The translations under genes were made by a program, and so were the position numbers. Below, one piece after another: positions 1 through 9,186 of a stretch of 64,000 bases of DNA; positions within the stretch are counted from its first letter, which is position 1, and each line of letters starts with the position of its first letter. This DNA is from Stutzerimonas stutzeri KOS6. GTDB taxonomy: Bacteria > Pseudomonadota > Gammaproteobacteria > Pseudomonadales > Pseudomonadaceae. The DNA lies in assembly GCF_000307775.2 (NCBI RefSeq), contig NZ_KK020676.1:2098970-2162969 (forward strand). The letters run 5' to 3'. The notes under the pieces are model-generated. The model searched no databases. It had not been told where the DNA came from and saw only the letters and a list, made by a program, of their open reading frames with translations.

Positions 1-847
1 AGTATCCGGACCTATCCCAAGCCAGGCGCGACGATATCCTGCGCGTGGTGGTCCGCTCGATGGACGAGATGGTGTTCATCGAGGGTGGCACCTTCGAGAT
101 GGGTGACTTCGGATGGAAGTGCGATTTCGACCCCGCCGAGGTCTGTACCTGGCCATGCGGAGCGCCTGAAGACAGGTTATGTAACATAACCATGATGGGC
201 GATGCGTCGCTGCATACCGTAGAGCTTTCCAGTTATTACCTCGCTGCGAAGAAGACTACGCTGGGTGATTTCGACTTGTATCGGTCCGTGAAGGGCCTGC
301 CACCGGTTCGGAGCGACCTACGGGACCGAGAACGACTTAAACATTTATTCGACCCAATGAATCCGGCACCAATAAAGAAATGGCAGGAAGCCAAGGACTA
401 TTGCCAGTGGGTTGGAGAACTCAGTGGCTATCCTGTTGACTTGCCGACTGAAGCCCAGTGGGAGTATGCCGCGCGAAGCGGGGGCGAAAAGGTTCTGTAC
501 CCCACGAACGACGGAAGCTTGAAGCTCGGCGTAAACTACGCGAAGCCAGGCGGGAAAATGCTAACTGAGCGCGTCGACGCCTACTCCTCGGGCTCTATGC
601 TATGTCGGGTATTGCCACGGAGGTGGTGAATGATTGGTACTCAAAGGATTATTTCCAACGGTCGCCGATCAAGGATCCTCAGGGCCCTGAAGCCGGATCG
701 ACAAAGGTGGCTCGAGGGACGAATTCCATAGAGGCCCCTTGGCTTTCAGCCAACACAGTGATCCGACGGAGTCGCCCGCTCGACATCGATAAGCATCTTT
801 TTACTGAGAGCTTTCGGTGTGCGGTTCAGCGAAGCGAGCAGCTCTGA
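1..847 (+). pseudogene. Broken FGE/SUMF1-like lipoprotein gene (5' end outside window)
   Basis: This is a second copy of the gene at 1041-2024. The reading frame enters from before base 1 (it reads YPDLSQARRDD from base 3) and matches the intact copy closely through the MVFIEGG start of the SUMF1 fold. Near 585-600 the frame breaks. The codons for the Asn-Ala-Leu-Gly-Leu-Tyr stretch are shortened and one base is missing, so the first frame runs to a stop at 629. The rest of the domain (ATEVVNDWY to FRCAV) continues in another frame to 847. The copy therefore cannot make a full-length product unless frameshifting occurs. The tandem arrangement beside a vgrG module suggests duplication of an immunity-type gene followed by decay, which is inference. 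Confidence 0.8.
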
Positions 848-1040
848 CCTATTGTCTCCGTCGGAGATGACGAAGCCACGGACAGCCATAAGCACGTAGT
901 AAGTTGCGCAATGAAACCGCGAGAGCTCCGAGTATGTTCCGTGTGAGTTGCTTCCGACTTTGAGCCATGCTGGCCCTTCCCCACCCTCGCTCCTTGCTAG
1001 ACTACGCCCCTTGTGACGTGCCGTTTCAAGGACGAATGTG

Positions 1041-2024
1041 ATGAACAAGCCCCGAATACTAGCCCTGTTTATAGGATGCGCTACGGCGGCATCCTGTAGC
1101 TCGGCGAACCTTCCCGAAAGCCAGAAGCTCTCCCCTTCGAAGGTCGGCGAAATCGCCGCTCGAATTGACTCACAGTATCCAGACCTATCCCAAGACAAGC
1201 AGGACGACGTGCTACGCACAGTGGTCCGCTCGCTCGACGAAATGGTGTTCATCGAGGGTGGCACCTTCGAGATGGGTGACTTCGGATGGAAGTGCGATTT
1301 CGACCCCGCCGAGGCCTGCACCTGGCCGTGCGGAGCGCCTGAAGACAATCTCTGCAACATCACCATGACGGGCGATGCGCCGCCGCATACGGTAGAGCTG
1401 TCTAGCTACCATTTGGCCGCGAAGAAAACGACGCTGAGCGACTTCGACGCCTATCGAGCCACCCAAAACAAAGAGCCAGTACTAGCCGAGCTGAGACAAC
1501 GAGACCGTCTCAAATATCTATTTGATCCGAAGCATCCTGCTCCTATTAAGGAATGGCAAGAGGCCAAGGACTACTGTCAATGGCTCGGCAGCCTTAGTGG
1601 CTACCCAGTCGACTTGCCTACCGAGGCCCAATGGGAGTTTGCCGCAAGGAACCGCGGGGAGAAGATTCTTTATCCGACGGACGACGGAAGTCTGAAACTC
1701 GGGAAAAACTATCCTGACGACGATACCGAGACAATACGCGTCGACGCTTTTCCCCCTAACGCCCTAGGTTTGTACCTGATGACAGCTGGCGCAACCGAGG
1801 TAGTCAATGATTGGTATCAAGCGGATTACTTCAAACACTCTCCGTCCAAAAACCCCATCGGACCTAAATCAGGAGTTGGAAAGGTAGCACGCGGAACCAA
1901 TTACGTGGAGACACCCTGGATCTCAGCTAATACCGTACTCAGAAGAAAGCAGGCTCTATCCATGAACACGCATTTATTCACTGATAGCTTCAGGTGCGCT
2001 GTTCACCTCAGTGAACGCATATAG
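1041..2024 (+). CDS. FGE/SUMF1-like lipoprotein, candidate T6SS immunity or accessory protein
   Basis: A 327-residue protein with a short hydrophobic signal and a lipobox ending at Cys near residue 19 (ATAASC), so it is probably a membrane-anchored periplasmic lipoprotein. Residues about 65-325 show the formylglycine-generating-enzyme (SUMF1) fold: MVFIEGGTFEMG at the start, LPTEAQWEFAAR in the middle, VARGTN and FRCAV at the end. The second active-site cysteine expected upstream of the final FRC in true enzymes is not seen (the stretch reads NTVLRRK), so it probably does not make formylglycine. The ATG at 1041 follows AAGGA at 8 bases; a GTG at 1038 is possible. It converges on the LysM/VgrG operon. 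SUMF1-domain lipoproteins occur beside T6SS effectors, so an immunity role is plausible but unproved. Confidence 0.75.
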   Translation: MNKPRILALFIGCATAASCSSANLPESQKLSPSKVGEIAARIDSQYPDLSQDKQDDVLRTVVRSLDEMVFIEGGTFEMGDFGWKCDFDPAEACTWPCGAPEDNLCNITMTGDAPPHTVELSSYHLAAKKTTLSDFDAYRATQNKEPVLAELRQRDRLKYLFDPKHPAPIKEWQEAKDYCQWLGSLSGYPVDLPTEAQWEFAARNRGEKILYPTDDGSLKLGKNYPDDDTETIRVDAFPPNALGLYLMTAGATEVVNDWYQADYFKHSPSKNPIGPKSGVGKVARGTNYVETPWISANTVLRRKQALSMNTHLFTDSFRCAVHLSERI

Positions 2025-2032
2025 CGAATAAA

Positions 2033-2055
2033 TCAGGGTGGCGACGCCACCCTGA
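2033..2055. terminator. Hairpin terminator between convergent genes
   Basis: A perfect 10-bp stem (TCAGGGTGGC / GCCACCCTGA) with a 3-base loop lies between the lipoprotein gene on the + strand and the LysM gene on the - strand. No strong T tract follows on either side, but the position and perfect symmetry suit a shared bidirectional terminator. Confidence 0.6.
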
Positions 2056-2069
2056 CTACCATTGCCGCC

Positions 2070-4658
2070 TTAAGCGTATCGGCTATAAGACGCAGGTGAC
2101 CTAGCTGCTGCAGCCAGTATTCGCACTTTATCTTCGCTAAACATGATGGACTGTCGTGTATCCCAAGCATACCTAGCAGCCGGAACGGCGGGCTTTCCAT
2201 GCACAGCTAGACCATCTAAAAAGTTATTGAAGTCATCCTGTTGCTTATCCAACAGGAAACTGTTTATTCGATTTAGGCTATCTGTCGCTTCAACTTTCTT
2301 CCCATTTACCGACATATGCTCCAGCGTTTCGATCATATGCCGCCAACGGCGTATTCTAGATAGCAACTCGACGATCGCCTGCTCCTGTCGGGGGCTATGG
2401 GTTACCCCAATATAGCTTTCGGTCAAAATCCAAAGCATAGGACCCAAGGTCTCGGGAGGAAGCCTATCGATCGGCAGCATGCGTCCTTCAAGCAGTACGG
2501 CCTTATGCGACAGAATCGATATGGTGAGGGATTCTGCCTCAAGACGTCCCGCCTCTCTTCGCGCCCACCAAGTGCTCAACTCACGCGCACCATGCTCCAT
2601 TAGTTGCCCGACGGTTTTCCCCGGTGAAAGCGCGGCCCTATAAAGCAACTGATTAATAGCGCTGAACGCATCTTTTTCGATGCCTAATATATGGCGATAC
2701 TCGATCTCGTTCAGGGTCTGGCAGACCAGCACGACAAGATCCCATACCTTCTCTAGGTCAACGACGGTACCGAAGCCGCCACCAGCCCCCGGTCCGAAGA
2801 CCAGGTTGGCTTTGCAATGAAGGGAGAACTGATCCAACGTCAGGCTGATTCCGAAGTCCGCTTCGGCGCCAATGCCGAACGCAACGTTTCCTTCCGCCTT
2901 GATCTGCGCCAGCGCGTTCCAGTTGGAGTTGCCACTGGTGAGTGCGCCGGGGTTGGTAGAGCCTTTTCCAAAATCGGCTGGCGGCAGCCATTCGACGGCA
3001 CCACTCAGTGCACCGCCGGCCTCTGCGCCGGCAAACCCTTCGGCTTTTAGACCGGCGCGGCCGCCGGCCTTGCTTGCATCGATCGACGGTGTTCCCAGCA
3101 AGGCGAGCGCGCCTGAGGGGCCTTCGGCCGCACCCTTGCCGGTCTTTACGCCCGCCTCGACACCGCCCTTGACGCCCGCGAAGCAGGACAATTCCAGGCT
3201 GCCGTTCAGGCGGAAGCTGCCGAACGAGTGCCTTACAGGCTGGCCGACCGCATTGCGGTAGCTGATCTGCAGCGTGCTGCCGGCGCGGTTGGGAAAGTAG
3301 GTTGTCGTTGTGACCTTGCCTTCGGCGAGCGAGAAGGCCGCCTCGCATTTGACCCCGACGTCGATCTCGCCCTTCTTCGGATTGAAACTCCTGATGCCGG
3401 CACTGGCGCTGGCGGCAAAGCGAAGCGCGTGTGCCTCGGCAGACAGGGCGAACTGGTCATTGTCGCGCTGCGTGGACTCGTACTTGTAGAGCTCCTGGTG
3501 CAGCGTGTTGAGCAGGTTGTCGTCCTGGGATTTCCAGAGCGACAGCTTGCCTTCGAGCTTGCCCAGCGGCCCGGCCTTGGCGCTTTCACCAATCTGCTTC
3601 TTGATCTCGTCCATCAGCTCCCTGGCCAGCGCCGGACCGAAGGGCTTCTCGCGCATGACTTGGGTGTTGAGCTTGTAGTTCCACCTCGTCGTAACGCGCT
3701 CCATGAAACGGGCAGACACGTAGTAGCGGCGGTCCGGCCTGCTGAAGATGATGACTTCCCGGATGCCGTGGCGCGTGGCGCTCCCGCGGCCGGTCTCAAC
3801 CGAACGGCTTCGCGAGTAGGCGCTGTTTGCATCCGGTTTGCCGCCGCCGGCAAAGGTCTCGGAATCTTTGGGCCCCGTGCTCGCGGGCAACTTTGCCTGC
3901 AGTGCTGCAATCTCCGCTTCGATCTGAGCGACCTTTCTTGCACACAGGGTGCGCCAGTTGTTCTCAACCGAGTTATGAATATGGCCGTGCCGGAGCGCCG
4001 CAAGCCTGCCGTACTCCTGGAAGAAGTCGCGGGCTTGCTGCAGCTCGGCAATCTGCGCCTGGATTGCTGCCTCCCTCGCATCCGGCACCGCTGGTGGCGG
4101 CAGGACCGGCTTTAGTTCGAGCAATCCGGCCTCCTCCGCCTTCTTGGCCCACTCCCGCTTCTTGCAGGCCGCACAGGAACAGGCAGCCTCGGGGTTGGCC
4201 GCCGTCTTCAGGCATTGCCCACCGGTGGCCGCGGCGACGATGCCGTGGAACTCGTCCATCAGCGCATGGACGCGATCGACCTCGGTTTTCAGTTCGCGCG
4301 ATTGGGCTTCGGTGAGCACGAATAGCTGGTTGCCGTCTCCGGTGAAGTGCACCACATCCAGCACTTCGTCCGAACACGGCGGTGCGCCCTTGACCGACGA
4401 ACTGCTGCAGTCGCCAGCATGTTGCGGTGGTGGCAGGTCGGTGGTCTTTTGCTCCTGGATGGGCGTTGCGGCAGTCATGTTCGCGGAGGCGGACGTTTGA
4501 CCGGACCCCGGAATGCTCAACTTCCAGCCAGCCTGGATCCTGTCCCGGTCCTGGATAATGGGGTTGGCCGCCTGGATATCGGCGGGGCTCGTGCCGTGGG
4601 CCTTGGCGATCGAGCCGAGCGTGTCGCCCGCGCGGACGAGGTAGCTAGTGGTGGTCAT
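2070..4658 (-). CDS. LysM-domain protein, candidate T6SS effector
   Basis: An 862-residue protein, third gene of the vgrG-DUF4123-LysM operon. Residues 4-50 are a LysM domain (VRAGDTLGSIAKAHGTSP), which in this family binds peptidoglycan. A cysteine cluster follows (C149 and C160-S-C-A-A-C165), then charged helical segments up to about 400. Residues about 400-650 are rich in Gly and Ala with alternating small and hydrophobic residues, as in beta-rich or pore-like regions of T6SS cargo, and the last 200 residues are helical. I recognise no catalytic motif, so the toxic activity, if any, is unknown. Its place directly after a DUF4123 adaptor gene (12-base gap) is the main reason to call it cargo. 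The start follows a run of A and G bases 13 bases after the stop of the upstream gene. Confidence 0.7.
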   Translation of the reverse strand: MTTTSYLVRAGDTLGSIAKAHGTSPADIQAANPIIQDRDRIQAGWKLSIPGSGQTSASANMTAATPIQEQKTTDLPPPQHAGDCSSSSVKGAPPCSDEVLDVVHFTGDGNQLFVLTEAQSRELKTEVDRVHALMDEFHGIVAAATGGQCLKTAANPEAACSCAACKKREWAKKAEEAGLLELKPVLPPPAVPDAREAAIQAQIAELQQARDFFQEYGRLAALRHGHIHNSVENNWRTLCARKVAQIEAEIAALQAKLPASTGPKDSETFAGGGKPDANSAYSRSRSVETGRGSATRHGIREVIIFSRPDRRYYVSARFMERVTTRWNYKLNTQVMREKPFGPALARELMDEIKKQIGESAKAGPLGKLEGKLSLWKSQDDNLLNTLHQELYKYESTQRDNDQFALSAEAHALRFAASASAGIRSFNPKKGEIDVGVKCEAAFSLAEGKVTTTTYFPNRAGSTLQISYRNAVGQPVRHSFGSFRLNGSLELSCFAGVKGGVEAGVKTGKGAAEGPSGALALLGTPSIDASKAGGRAGLKAEGFAGAEAGGALSGAVEWLPPADFGKGSTNPGALTSGNSNWNALAQIKAEGNVAFGIGAEADFGISLTLDQFSLHCKANLVFGPGAGGGFGTVVDLEKVWDLVVLVCQTLNEIEYRHILGIEKDAFSAINQLLYRAALSPGKTVGQLMEHGARELSTWWARREAGRLEAESLTISILSHKAVLLEGRMLPIDRLPPETLGPMLWILTESYIGVTHSPRQEQAIVELLSRIRRWRHMIETLEHMSVNGKKVEATDSLNRINSFLLDKQQDDFNNFLDGLAVHGKPAVPAARYAWDTRQSIMFSEDKVRILAAAARSPASYSRYA

Positions 4659-4670
4659 GGTGCATGTTCC

Positions 4671-5525
4671 TTATGCAGTCGTGCGCTCGAGCTCGTCGAG
4701 CTTCTCGCCCTTGGCCAGGTCCGGGCGGGTAAGAATCTGTTGGGCGCGGTCCGAGGAAAGCGAGCCGGCCGGCGCCTGAAGCTCCAGTCTCAGCCATCGC
4801 TCCTGGGATGCCAGGTCGTCGTAGCCCCACGTGCTCGCCTGCAGCAGGGCCTCGAGCACGCGCTCCTCGGTGGCAGCGGGGTGATACGGCTGGTAGTCGC
4901 TTGCGAGCCGGGCGGCGATCAACGGCAAGCGCGCCTGGCCGAGCTGGGCCTGGCGCTCGCCGTCGAGCCAGAACCAGCCGTGCTCCTTGATCTCGCCGCT
5001 CCAGGTACCCGCGCGGGAAACCTGGCGCCAGCCGCGCTCGTTGCGCCAGGCAATGGCCGAGAATGGTCCCAGGAAATCGTGCGCCTCATCTTGCGATATG
5101 ACCGAGAACATCGGCTCGAGCCAGCGCGGCTCATAGAAGCGGAACATGCGTTGCTGGTTGCGCTCGTCACGTGCACTGAGCAGGCTGCGGCAGTGCGCAG
5201 CCGCCTGATCGGGATGGATGCCCTCCTCCAGCCACAGCACACAGCCTGCGTCCAGCTGGCCAAGCATGGCCGACGCATAGTCCATCAGCGCCGGATGGTC
5301 TTCGCACAGGACGAGGCACGGGCTGGCCTTGTAGAGGTCGGCGTAGGGTGTGTCGATGACCAATGGGTGCCACGTCGGCAGGCCGTCATTGGCCTTGAGA
5401 TAGATCTGCATGGCCAGATCCTCGTCGAACGCACCGTCGAGGATGGCGAACCGACGAGCGCCGGCAAGCGCCCCGGACTCATCGAACGGCATGGGGATCG
5501 GGCGGATCGGCGAGACGTCACGCAT
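4671..5525 (-). CDS. DUF4123 domain protein, T6SS effector adaptor (Tap/TEC type)
   Basis: A 284-residue protein of the DUF4123 family, whose members act in the cytoplasm to load a specific effector onto its VgrG tip. The sequence has the family's order: an N-terminal AILDGAFDEDL-type strand-helix, the Tyr/Pro-rich LYKASPCLVLCED region, then the RFYEPRWLEPMF motif near residue 145. The frame is open further upstream, but I place the start at the ATG at 5525. This overlaps the vgrG stop by 8 bases, giving translational coupling and removing an Arg-rich N-terminus that is only vgrG read in another frame. It lies between vgrG and the LysM candidate effector, so it probably serves that pair. Confidence 0.85.
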   Translation of the reverse strand: MRDVSPIRPIPMPFDESGALAGARRFAILDGAFDEDLAMQIYLKANDGLPTWHPLVIDTPYADLYKASPCLVLCEDHPALMDYASAMLGQLDAGCVLWLEEGIHPDQAAAHCRSLLSARDERNQQRMFRFYEPRWLEPMFSVISQDEAHDFLGPFSAIAWRNERGWRQVSRAGTWSGEIKEHGWFWLDGERQAQLGQARLPLIAARLASDYQPYHPAATEERVLEALLQASTWGYDDLASQERWLRLELQAPAGSLSSDRAQQILTRPDLAKGEKLDELERTTA

Positions 5526-7572
5526 AGTGATGTACCTCGCAGGTGCCCTGCGTGCACAGGCTGCAGTTCTTTTCGACGAGCAGGTGGCCGGCCAGCGACT
5601 GGGTGCGATAGAAATCGACCGTCGTGCCGGGGCCGATGCCAGGGTCGACGGCCTCGCTGTTGCCCGGCCGGACGGGGTGGGCACCCGGCCCCCGCCCCGG
5701 GGCGCCGCCCGAGTTGATCTTGACCTGGGGGCCGACAATGGTGACGCCGCCCGGATCGAGCTTGATAAAGCTGCCGCCTGCCTGGATCGTCAGCTCCGCG
5801 CCGGCGTCGATCACGACCTTCTGCCCCGTCGAGAGATGAAACTCCTTGCCGACGCTGACGTACTGCCCGGTACCGATCCTGGTGTGCTGGGCCTTGGCCA
5901 CCGTCAGGTGATCGTTGGCCTTGAGCTCGACCCTGCGATCCAGGAAGGTCGTACGGTGCTCTTCCTTGCGTAGCTCGGTGTAGCTGTTGGCTTCGACCGT
6001 ATCGTGTCTCTCATTCCCGACGCGGACGTGCTGGTCGTGCTCGATGTTTTCGTCCCAGTCACGCTGGGCGTGGATGTAGATCTGCTCCTCGCCCTTGCGG
6101 TCCTCGATGCGCAGTTCGTTATAGCCGCCACCGCCTGGAGAACTCAGCGTCTTGAACACCGTGCGCGTCTTGTGGGCCGGCAGTTCATACGGCACCTCGT
6201 TGACCGCGTGGTACAGACAGCCGGTGATCAGCGGCTGATCCGGGTCACCTTCGAGGAAACTGACGAGCACCTCCATGCCCACCCGCGGTATGGCGATCCC
6301 GCCATAGCGCCCACCGGCCCAGCTGCTCGACACACGCAACCAGCAGCTGGTCTTGTCATCGCCCTGGCCCTGCCGATCCCAATGGAACTGGACACGAACC
6401 CTACCGTACTGATCGCAGTGGATCTCCTCGCCATGCGGACCGGTCACGACCGCGGTCTGGCTGCCGCTGATAACGCGCTTCGGATGGCGCAGCGCGGGGC
6501 GATGATTCACGCTCCAGGGCGTTGCGACGAAAAAGTTGCGGTAGCCCTGCTGGAAATCGGGGTCGCCCTCGTCGGCCGAGGTTATGGACTCCTCCAGGAC
6601 CTGAGGCTGCCTGCCCTCATGGACCAGTTCGGTCAGCAGCCAGAGGTCGTTCCAGTCGGCCCGAGGATGTTCGGTGAGGGGCATGAAGTGGCCGCAGACC
6701 AGGCCGGTAATATCGCTCCGCCCGTCCGCCACATGGTGGTCTGCGCGGTGACGCTCGACGGCGCGGTGACTCAGGTGCTTGCCTCGGGCGCGATCGGCAA
6801 AGCGACCGGGATAGTCGTAATCCTCCAGATCGCGCGAAGCGTCGCCCTTGTGGGTGGCCTCCATCAGCAGGCGAGGCGTTTCGAAGTTGTAGTCTCGCCG
6901 CGTGACGCGCGAGGTGCGGGTGTTGGACTGGGCCGAGAACGCGCGAACCACACGGTGGTCGGCCACCATCCCGCTGTCCTGCTGGTAGGGCGCATCGGGC
7001 AGTCGGGCGAAGCTCGTCTGGTCGTCGCCAAACACCAGCACATGCTCGGTCGCGGCGTGCTCGAAGTGGTAATGGATCCCCTCTTCCTCGCACAGGCGAT
7101 TAACGAAGTGCAGATCGCTCTCGTCGTACTGGACGCAGTACTCGCGCGGCTCATATGTGACCGAGAGTTTGAATCGGTACTGATCCGAGAGAATGCCGTG
7201 ATCCTTGAGCACCGCGGCAATGATGTCCGGTACGTTCTGGTGCTGGAAGATGCGCTGATTGTGGCGGTGCGCCAGGTATTGCAGTTGCGGTACGAGCGTG
7301 ACCCGATACCGTGTCATGCGGCGGCCGGATTCGCCCTGAGCCGCGCTATAGAGCAGCCCGTGGAACCCCGTCCCGCCCGAGTCGATCTCCAGGAATGCGG
7401 GCACGTCGCGCAGCGCAGGGTAGTCGAAGTCCGGACGATCGCTGATCAGCTCGATATCGAATGCGTAGGGGCTGTTGATGCCTTCGCGCCCCTTGAACGA
7501 CAGGACTTGGAAGTCATGGCTGATGCCGAGAATCTTGAGCGCGAACTGTTTCTGGTTGGCCGATGAGAACAT
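5518..7572 (-). CDS. vgrG: Type VI secretion tip protein VgrG
   Basis: A 684-residue VgrG/Rhs-element Vgr protein. The N-terminal gp27-like part starts at FALKILGISHDFQVLSFKG and includes the YCVQYDESDLHFVNRLCEEEGI motif typical of VgrG. The gp5-like OB fold (HCDQYGRVRVQFHWD, then VLVSFLEGDPDQPLITG) comes around residues 400-490, followed by a repetitive beta-helix needle (NEHDTVEANSYTELRKEEHR-like repeats). The C-terminus has a short extension with CSLC and CTQGTC but no obvious enzymatic domain, so this is not an evolved VgrG. The ATG at 7572 is preceded by AGAGGAAACAGG; an upstream ATG at 7689 would add 39 unlikely residues. It heads the vgrG-DUF4123-LysM operon. No T6SS sheath or baseplate genes lie in the window, so this is an orphan vgrG island. 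Confidence 0.95.
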   Translation of the reverse strand: MFSSANQKQFALKILGISHDFQVLSFKGREGINSPYAFDIELISDRPDFDYPALRDVPAFLEIDSGGTGFHGLLYSAAQGESGRRMTRYRVTLVPQLQYLAHRHNQRIFQHQNVPDIIAAVLKDHGILSDQYRFKLSVTYEPREYCVQYDESDLHFVNRLCEEEGIHYHFEHAATEHVLVFGDDQTSFARLPDAPYQQDSGMVADHRVVRAFSAQSNTRTSRVTRRDYNFETPRLLMEATHKGDASRDLEDYDYPGRFADRARGKHLSHRAVERHRADHHVADGRSDITGLVCGHFMPLTEHPRADWNDLWLLTELVHEGRQPQVLEESITSADEGDPDFQQGYRNFFVATPWSVNHRPALRHPKRVISGSQTAVVTGPHGEEIHCDQYGRVRVQFHWDRQGQGDDKTSCWLRVSSSWAGGRYGGIAIPRVGMEVLVSFLEGDPDQPLITGCLYHAVNEVPYELPAHKTRTVFKTLSSPGGGGYNELRIEDRKGEEQIYIHAQRDWDENIEHDQHVRVGNERHDTVEANSYTELRKEEHRTTFLDRRVELKANDHLTVAKAQHTRIGTGQYVSVGKEFHLSTGQKVVIDAGAELTIQAGGSFIKLDPGGVTIVGPQVKINSGGAPGRGPGAHPVRPGNSEAVDPGIGPGTTVDFYRTQSLAGHLLVEKNCSLCTQGTCEVHHYA

Positions 7573-7733
7573 CCTGTTTCCTCTGCTTCCTTGCGTCGGG
7601 CGGCGAAGCGCCAGCCCGGCGTTCGTTCCAGGCGCGGAGGCTATCGGCAAAGCACTGGCGAATTCTTGCGCACCGCCGAACCAATTCACGTTTGGCGAGA
7701 AAACGTCCGAGAAATACGACCGGATTCAAAGTT

Positions 7734-8162
7734 TCAGGCAGGGGGTTGCGGGCACTTGCCAAGGGCGTCGGTGTCGAGACGTTCATCCGCGAGCAGCTGG
7801 GCATACTGACTCTGGTCCTCGCCGTAGCGATCGATTCGGAACGACTTCTTCAGGGGCTTGCCATCGCGCCGTTTGGTCTGGGCGACCCAATACCAATGCT
7901 TGCCGATTCGGTAGCGCGATACCCCGGCATGGCCACTCGTATTGGTCTGGCGCAACCGCTGCCTTACCTCTCGACTCAGCTGAGGTGGGTGGAGCAGCAT
8001 TTGCTCATCTCTATAGGCTTGGGCCTTCGCCAGGGCCTGTAGCTCTCCGCCATGCGAAAGAAACGGGAATTCCTTCTCGACCTGCTTGGCGCCGGCGCGA
8101 TAAAGCGTGACGCGCCACGCCTTGGCGCCGTTGTAATGCGTAATGGCGGTAATGCCGTACAT
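7734..8162 (-). CDS. AP2/ERF-like DNA-binding domain protein
   Basis: A 142-residue basic protein. The middle (TNTSGHAGVSRYRIGKHWYW, then AQTKRRDGKPLKKSFRI) has the pattern of the bacterial AP2 domain: a conserved GV-R start, an aromatic W-A strand and a K-F strand. In bacteria this domain often accompanies HNH homing endonucleases; here no HNH motif is visible. The ATG at 8162 has GGGG 9 bases upstream. An alternative ATG at 8186 has no ribosome site. It is an isolated gene in the accessory stretch after vgrG. Its role is unknown; DNA binding is inferred from the fold only. Confidence 0.6.
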   Translation of the reverse strand: MYGITAITHYNGAKAWRVTLYRAGAKQVEKEFPFLSHGGELQALAKAQAYRDEQMLLHPPQLSREVRQRLRQTNTSGHAGVSRYRIGKHWYWVAQTKRRDGKPLKKSFRIDRYGEDQSQYAQLLADERLDTDALGKCPQPPA

Positions 8163-8300
8163 CCTTACCTGCCCCTTTCTCGACATGAATGCATCGTTTA
8201 GTGCAATGCAGCCGATTCGTCAGCTCCCGGCTCCTTGGCCAGGCCAACGCTCCAGGGGCCGCCGCCCTCCTCGATCACTTGCAACAGGTCATAGGTTCTG

Positions 8301-8507
8301 GTGCAGACGATGATCAATGAGCTGATCAACATCGAGTACTCGTCGCGACAGCGTCGGGACGAGGCAACCATCAAGTTGCTCGGAATGAAGGACCAACTGC
8401 CGGCCGCGGAATTGACGGCTCTCGATAGGCTAATCGACTTTATCGCCAGCATGGCGGCGCAGGCCAAGCAAGTTGGCCTGCGTCAGGAGCAACTGTTGGC
8501 AAACTAG
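8301..8507 (+). CDS. Small hypothetical helical protein
   Basis: A 68-codon frame from GTG at 8301, or 65 residues from ATG at 8310, giving an acidic amphipathic-helical protein (NELINIEYSSRQRRDEATIKLL). It has no recognised domain and no clear ribosome-binding site, and an overlapping frame on the other strand (8198-8467) is a competitor. The composition is protein-like, whereas the competitor's is not. Confidence 0.35.
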   Translation: MQTMINELINIEYSSRQRRDEATIKLLGMKDQLPAAELTALDRLIDFIASMAAQAKQVGLRQEQLLAN

Positions 8508-8520
8508 CAGGAAATTTCGT

Positions 8521-8871
8521 TCAGGCGACCCAGGACTTCACCGCCTCGGCGCCGTACTGCTTTTTCCAGGCACTGAGGACTTTGTGGTTACCTCCCTTGG
8601 TCTCGACCACCTCAGCGGTGTGCGGGTTGGTATAGGTCTTGGTTTCACGGGCACGGCGGCGGCTGACAGGCGCTACATCTTCGGCCGACGTTGGGTCGAG
8701 GATATCGAGGACGGTACGGGCATTGAAACCGTACTCGCTGATCAGGGCGTTGAGCTTGTCTTCAAACTCCATTTCCCGTTTCAGTTGGCCATCGATCTTG
8801 AGCTTGTCCAGCGCCGCGAGTTGCTCGGCAAGTTGGGCTTCAAGGCGTTTGTACTCGGCGATCTTGCTCAT
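8521..8871 (-). CDS. mvaT-like: MvaT-family H-NS-like silencer (paralogue)
   Basis: A 116-residue protein of the MvaT/MvaU family, the Pseudomonas functional counterpart of H-NS. Residues 1-60 form the coiled-coil oligomerisation part (EYKRLEAQLAEQLAAL, then ELEFE-like KREMEFEDKL). The C-terminus holds the AT-minor-groove-binding region (KTYTNPHTAEVVETKGGNHK, then LSAWKKQYGAEAVKSW), which matches the family almost residue for residue. The ATG at 8871 sits 7 bases after AGAGGA; an ATG one codon earlier is too close. It lies in a recombined accessory region, so it is probably an additional copy rather than the core-genome mvaT. It may silence horizontally acquired genes nearby, which is inference. 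Confidence 0.85.
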   Translation of the reverse strand: MSKIAEYKRLEAQLAEQLAALDKLKIDGQLKREMEFEDKLNALISEYGFNARTVLDILDPTSAEDVAPVSRRRARETKTYTNPHTAEVVETKGGNHKVLSAWKKQYGAEAVKSWVA

Positions 8872-9186
8872 CATTTTCCTCTTCAAAGCCATAAGACATA
8901 ATTGGCCAGGCGTTATACCGTCGGGCAAACTAACACGACCACGAGCGGATAACCAGAAGGCGCCACGGTAGATCAACTTCCCGCCTGTATTCAGACAAAA
9001 ACGTAAAAGCGTATTTGCTTTTATCAGCACAATACACGAACGCACAGTTGCGGCTTTGTGCGTATACGAGTTCAGTAATTGCAGTTCTACTGAAATGCGC
9101 ACTTTCGCTTCTGTTAAAAGTGCATGCGTCGCACCAGCTTGCAGAACATGCGAGCAACATCGATCAATATATCTGCCCGGTTGGCG

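Noticed and set aside
4671-5738. Longer DUF4123 protein starting at 5738
   Set aside because: The extra 71 residues are the vgrG 3' end read in another frame (Arg/Pro/Ser-rich). The ATG at 5525 gives a family-like N-terminus and an 8-base overlap.
8198-8467. An 89-residue leftward ORF
   Set aside because: Overlaps the more protein-like + strand frame at 8301-8507, with Ser/Arg-rich shadow composition.
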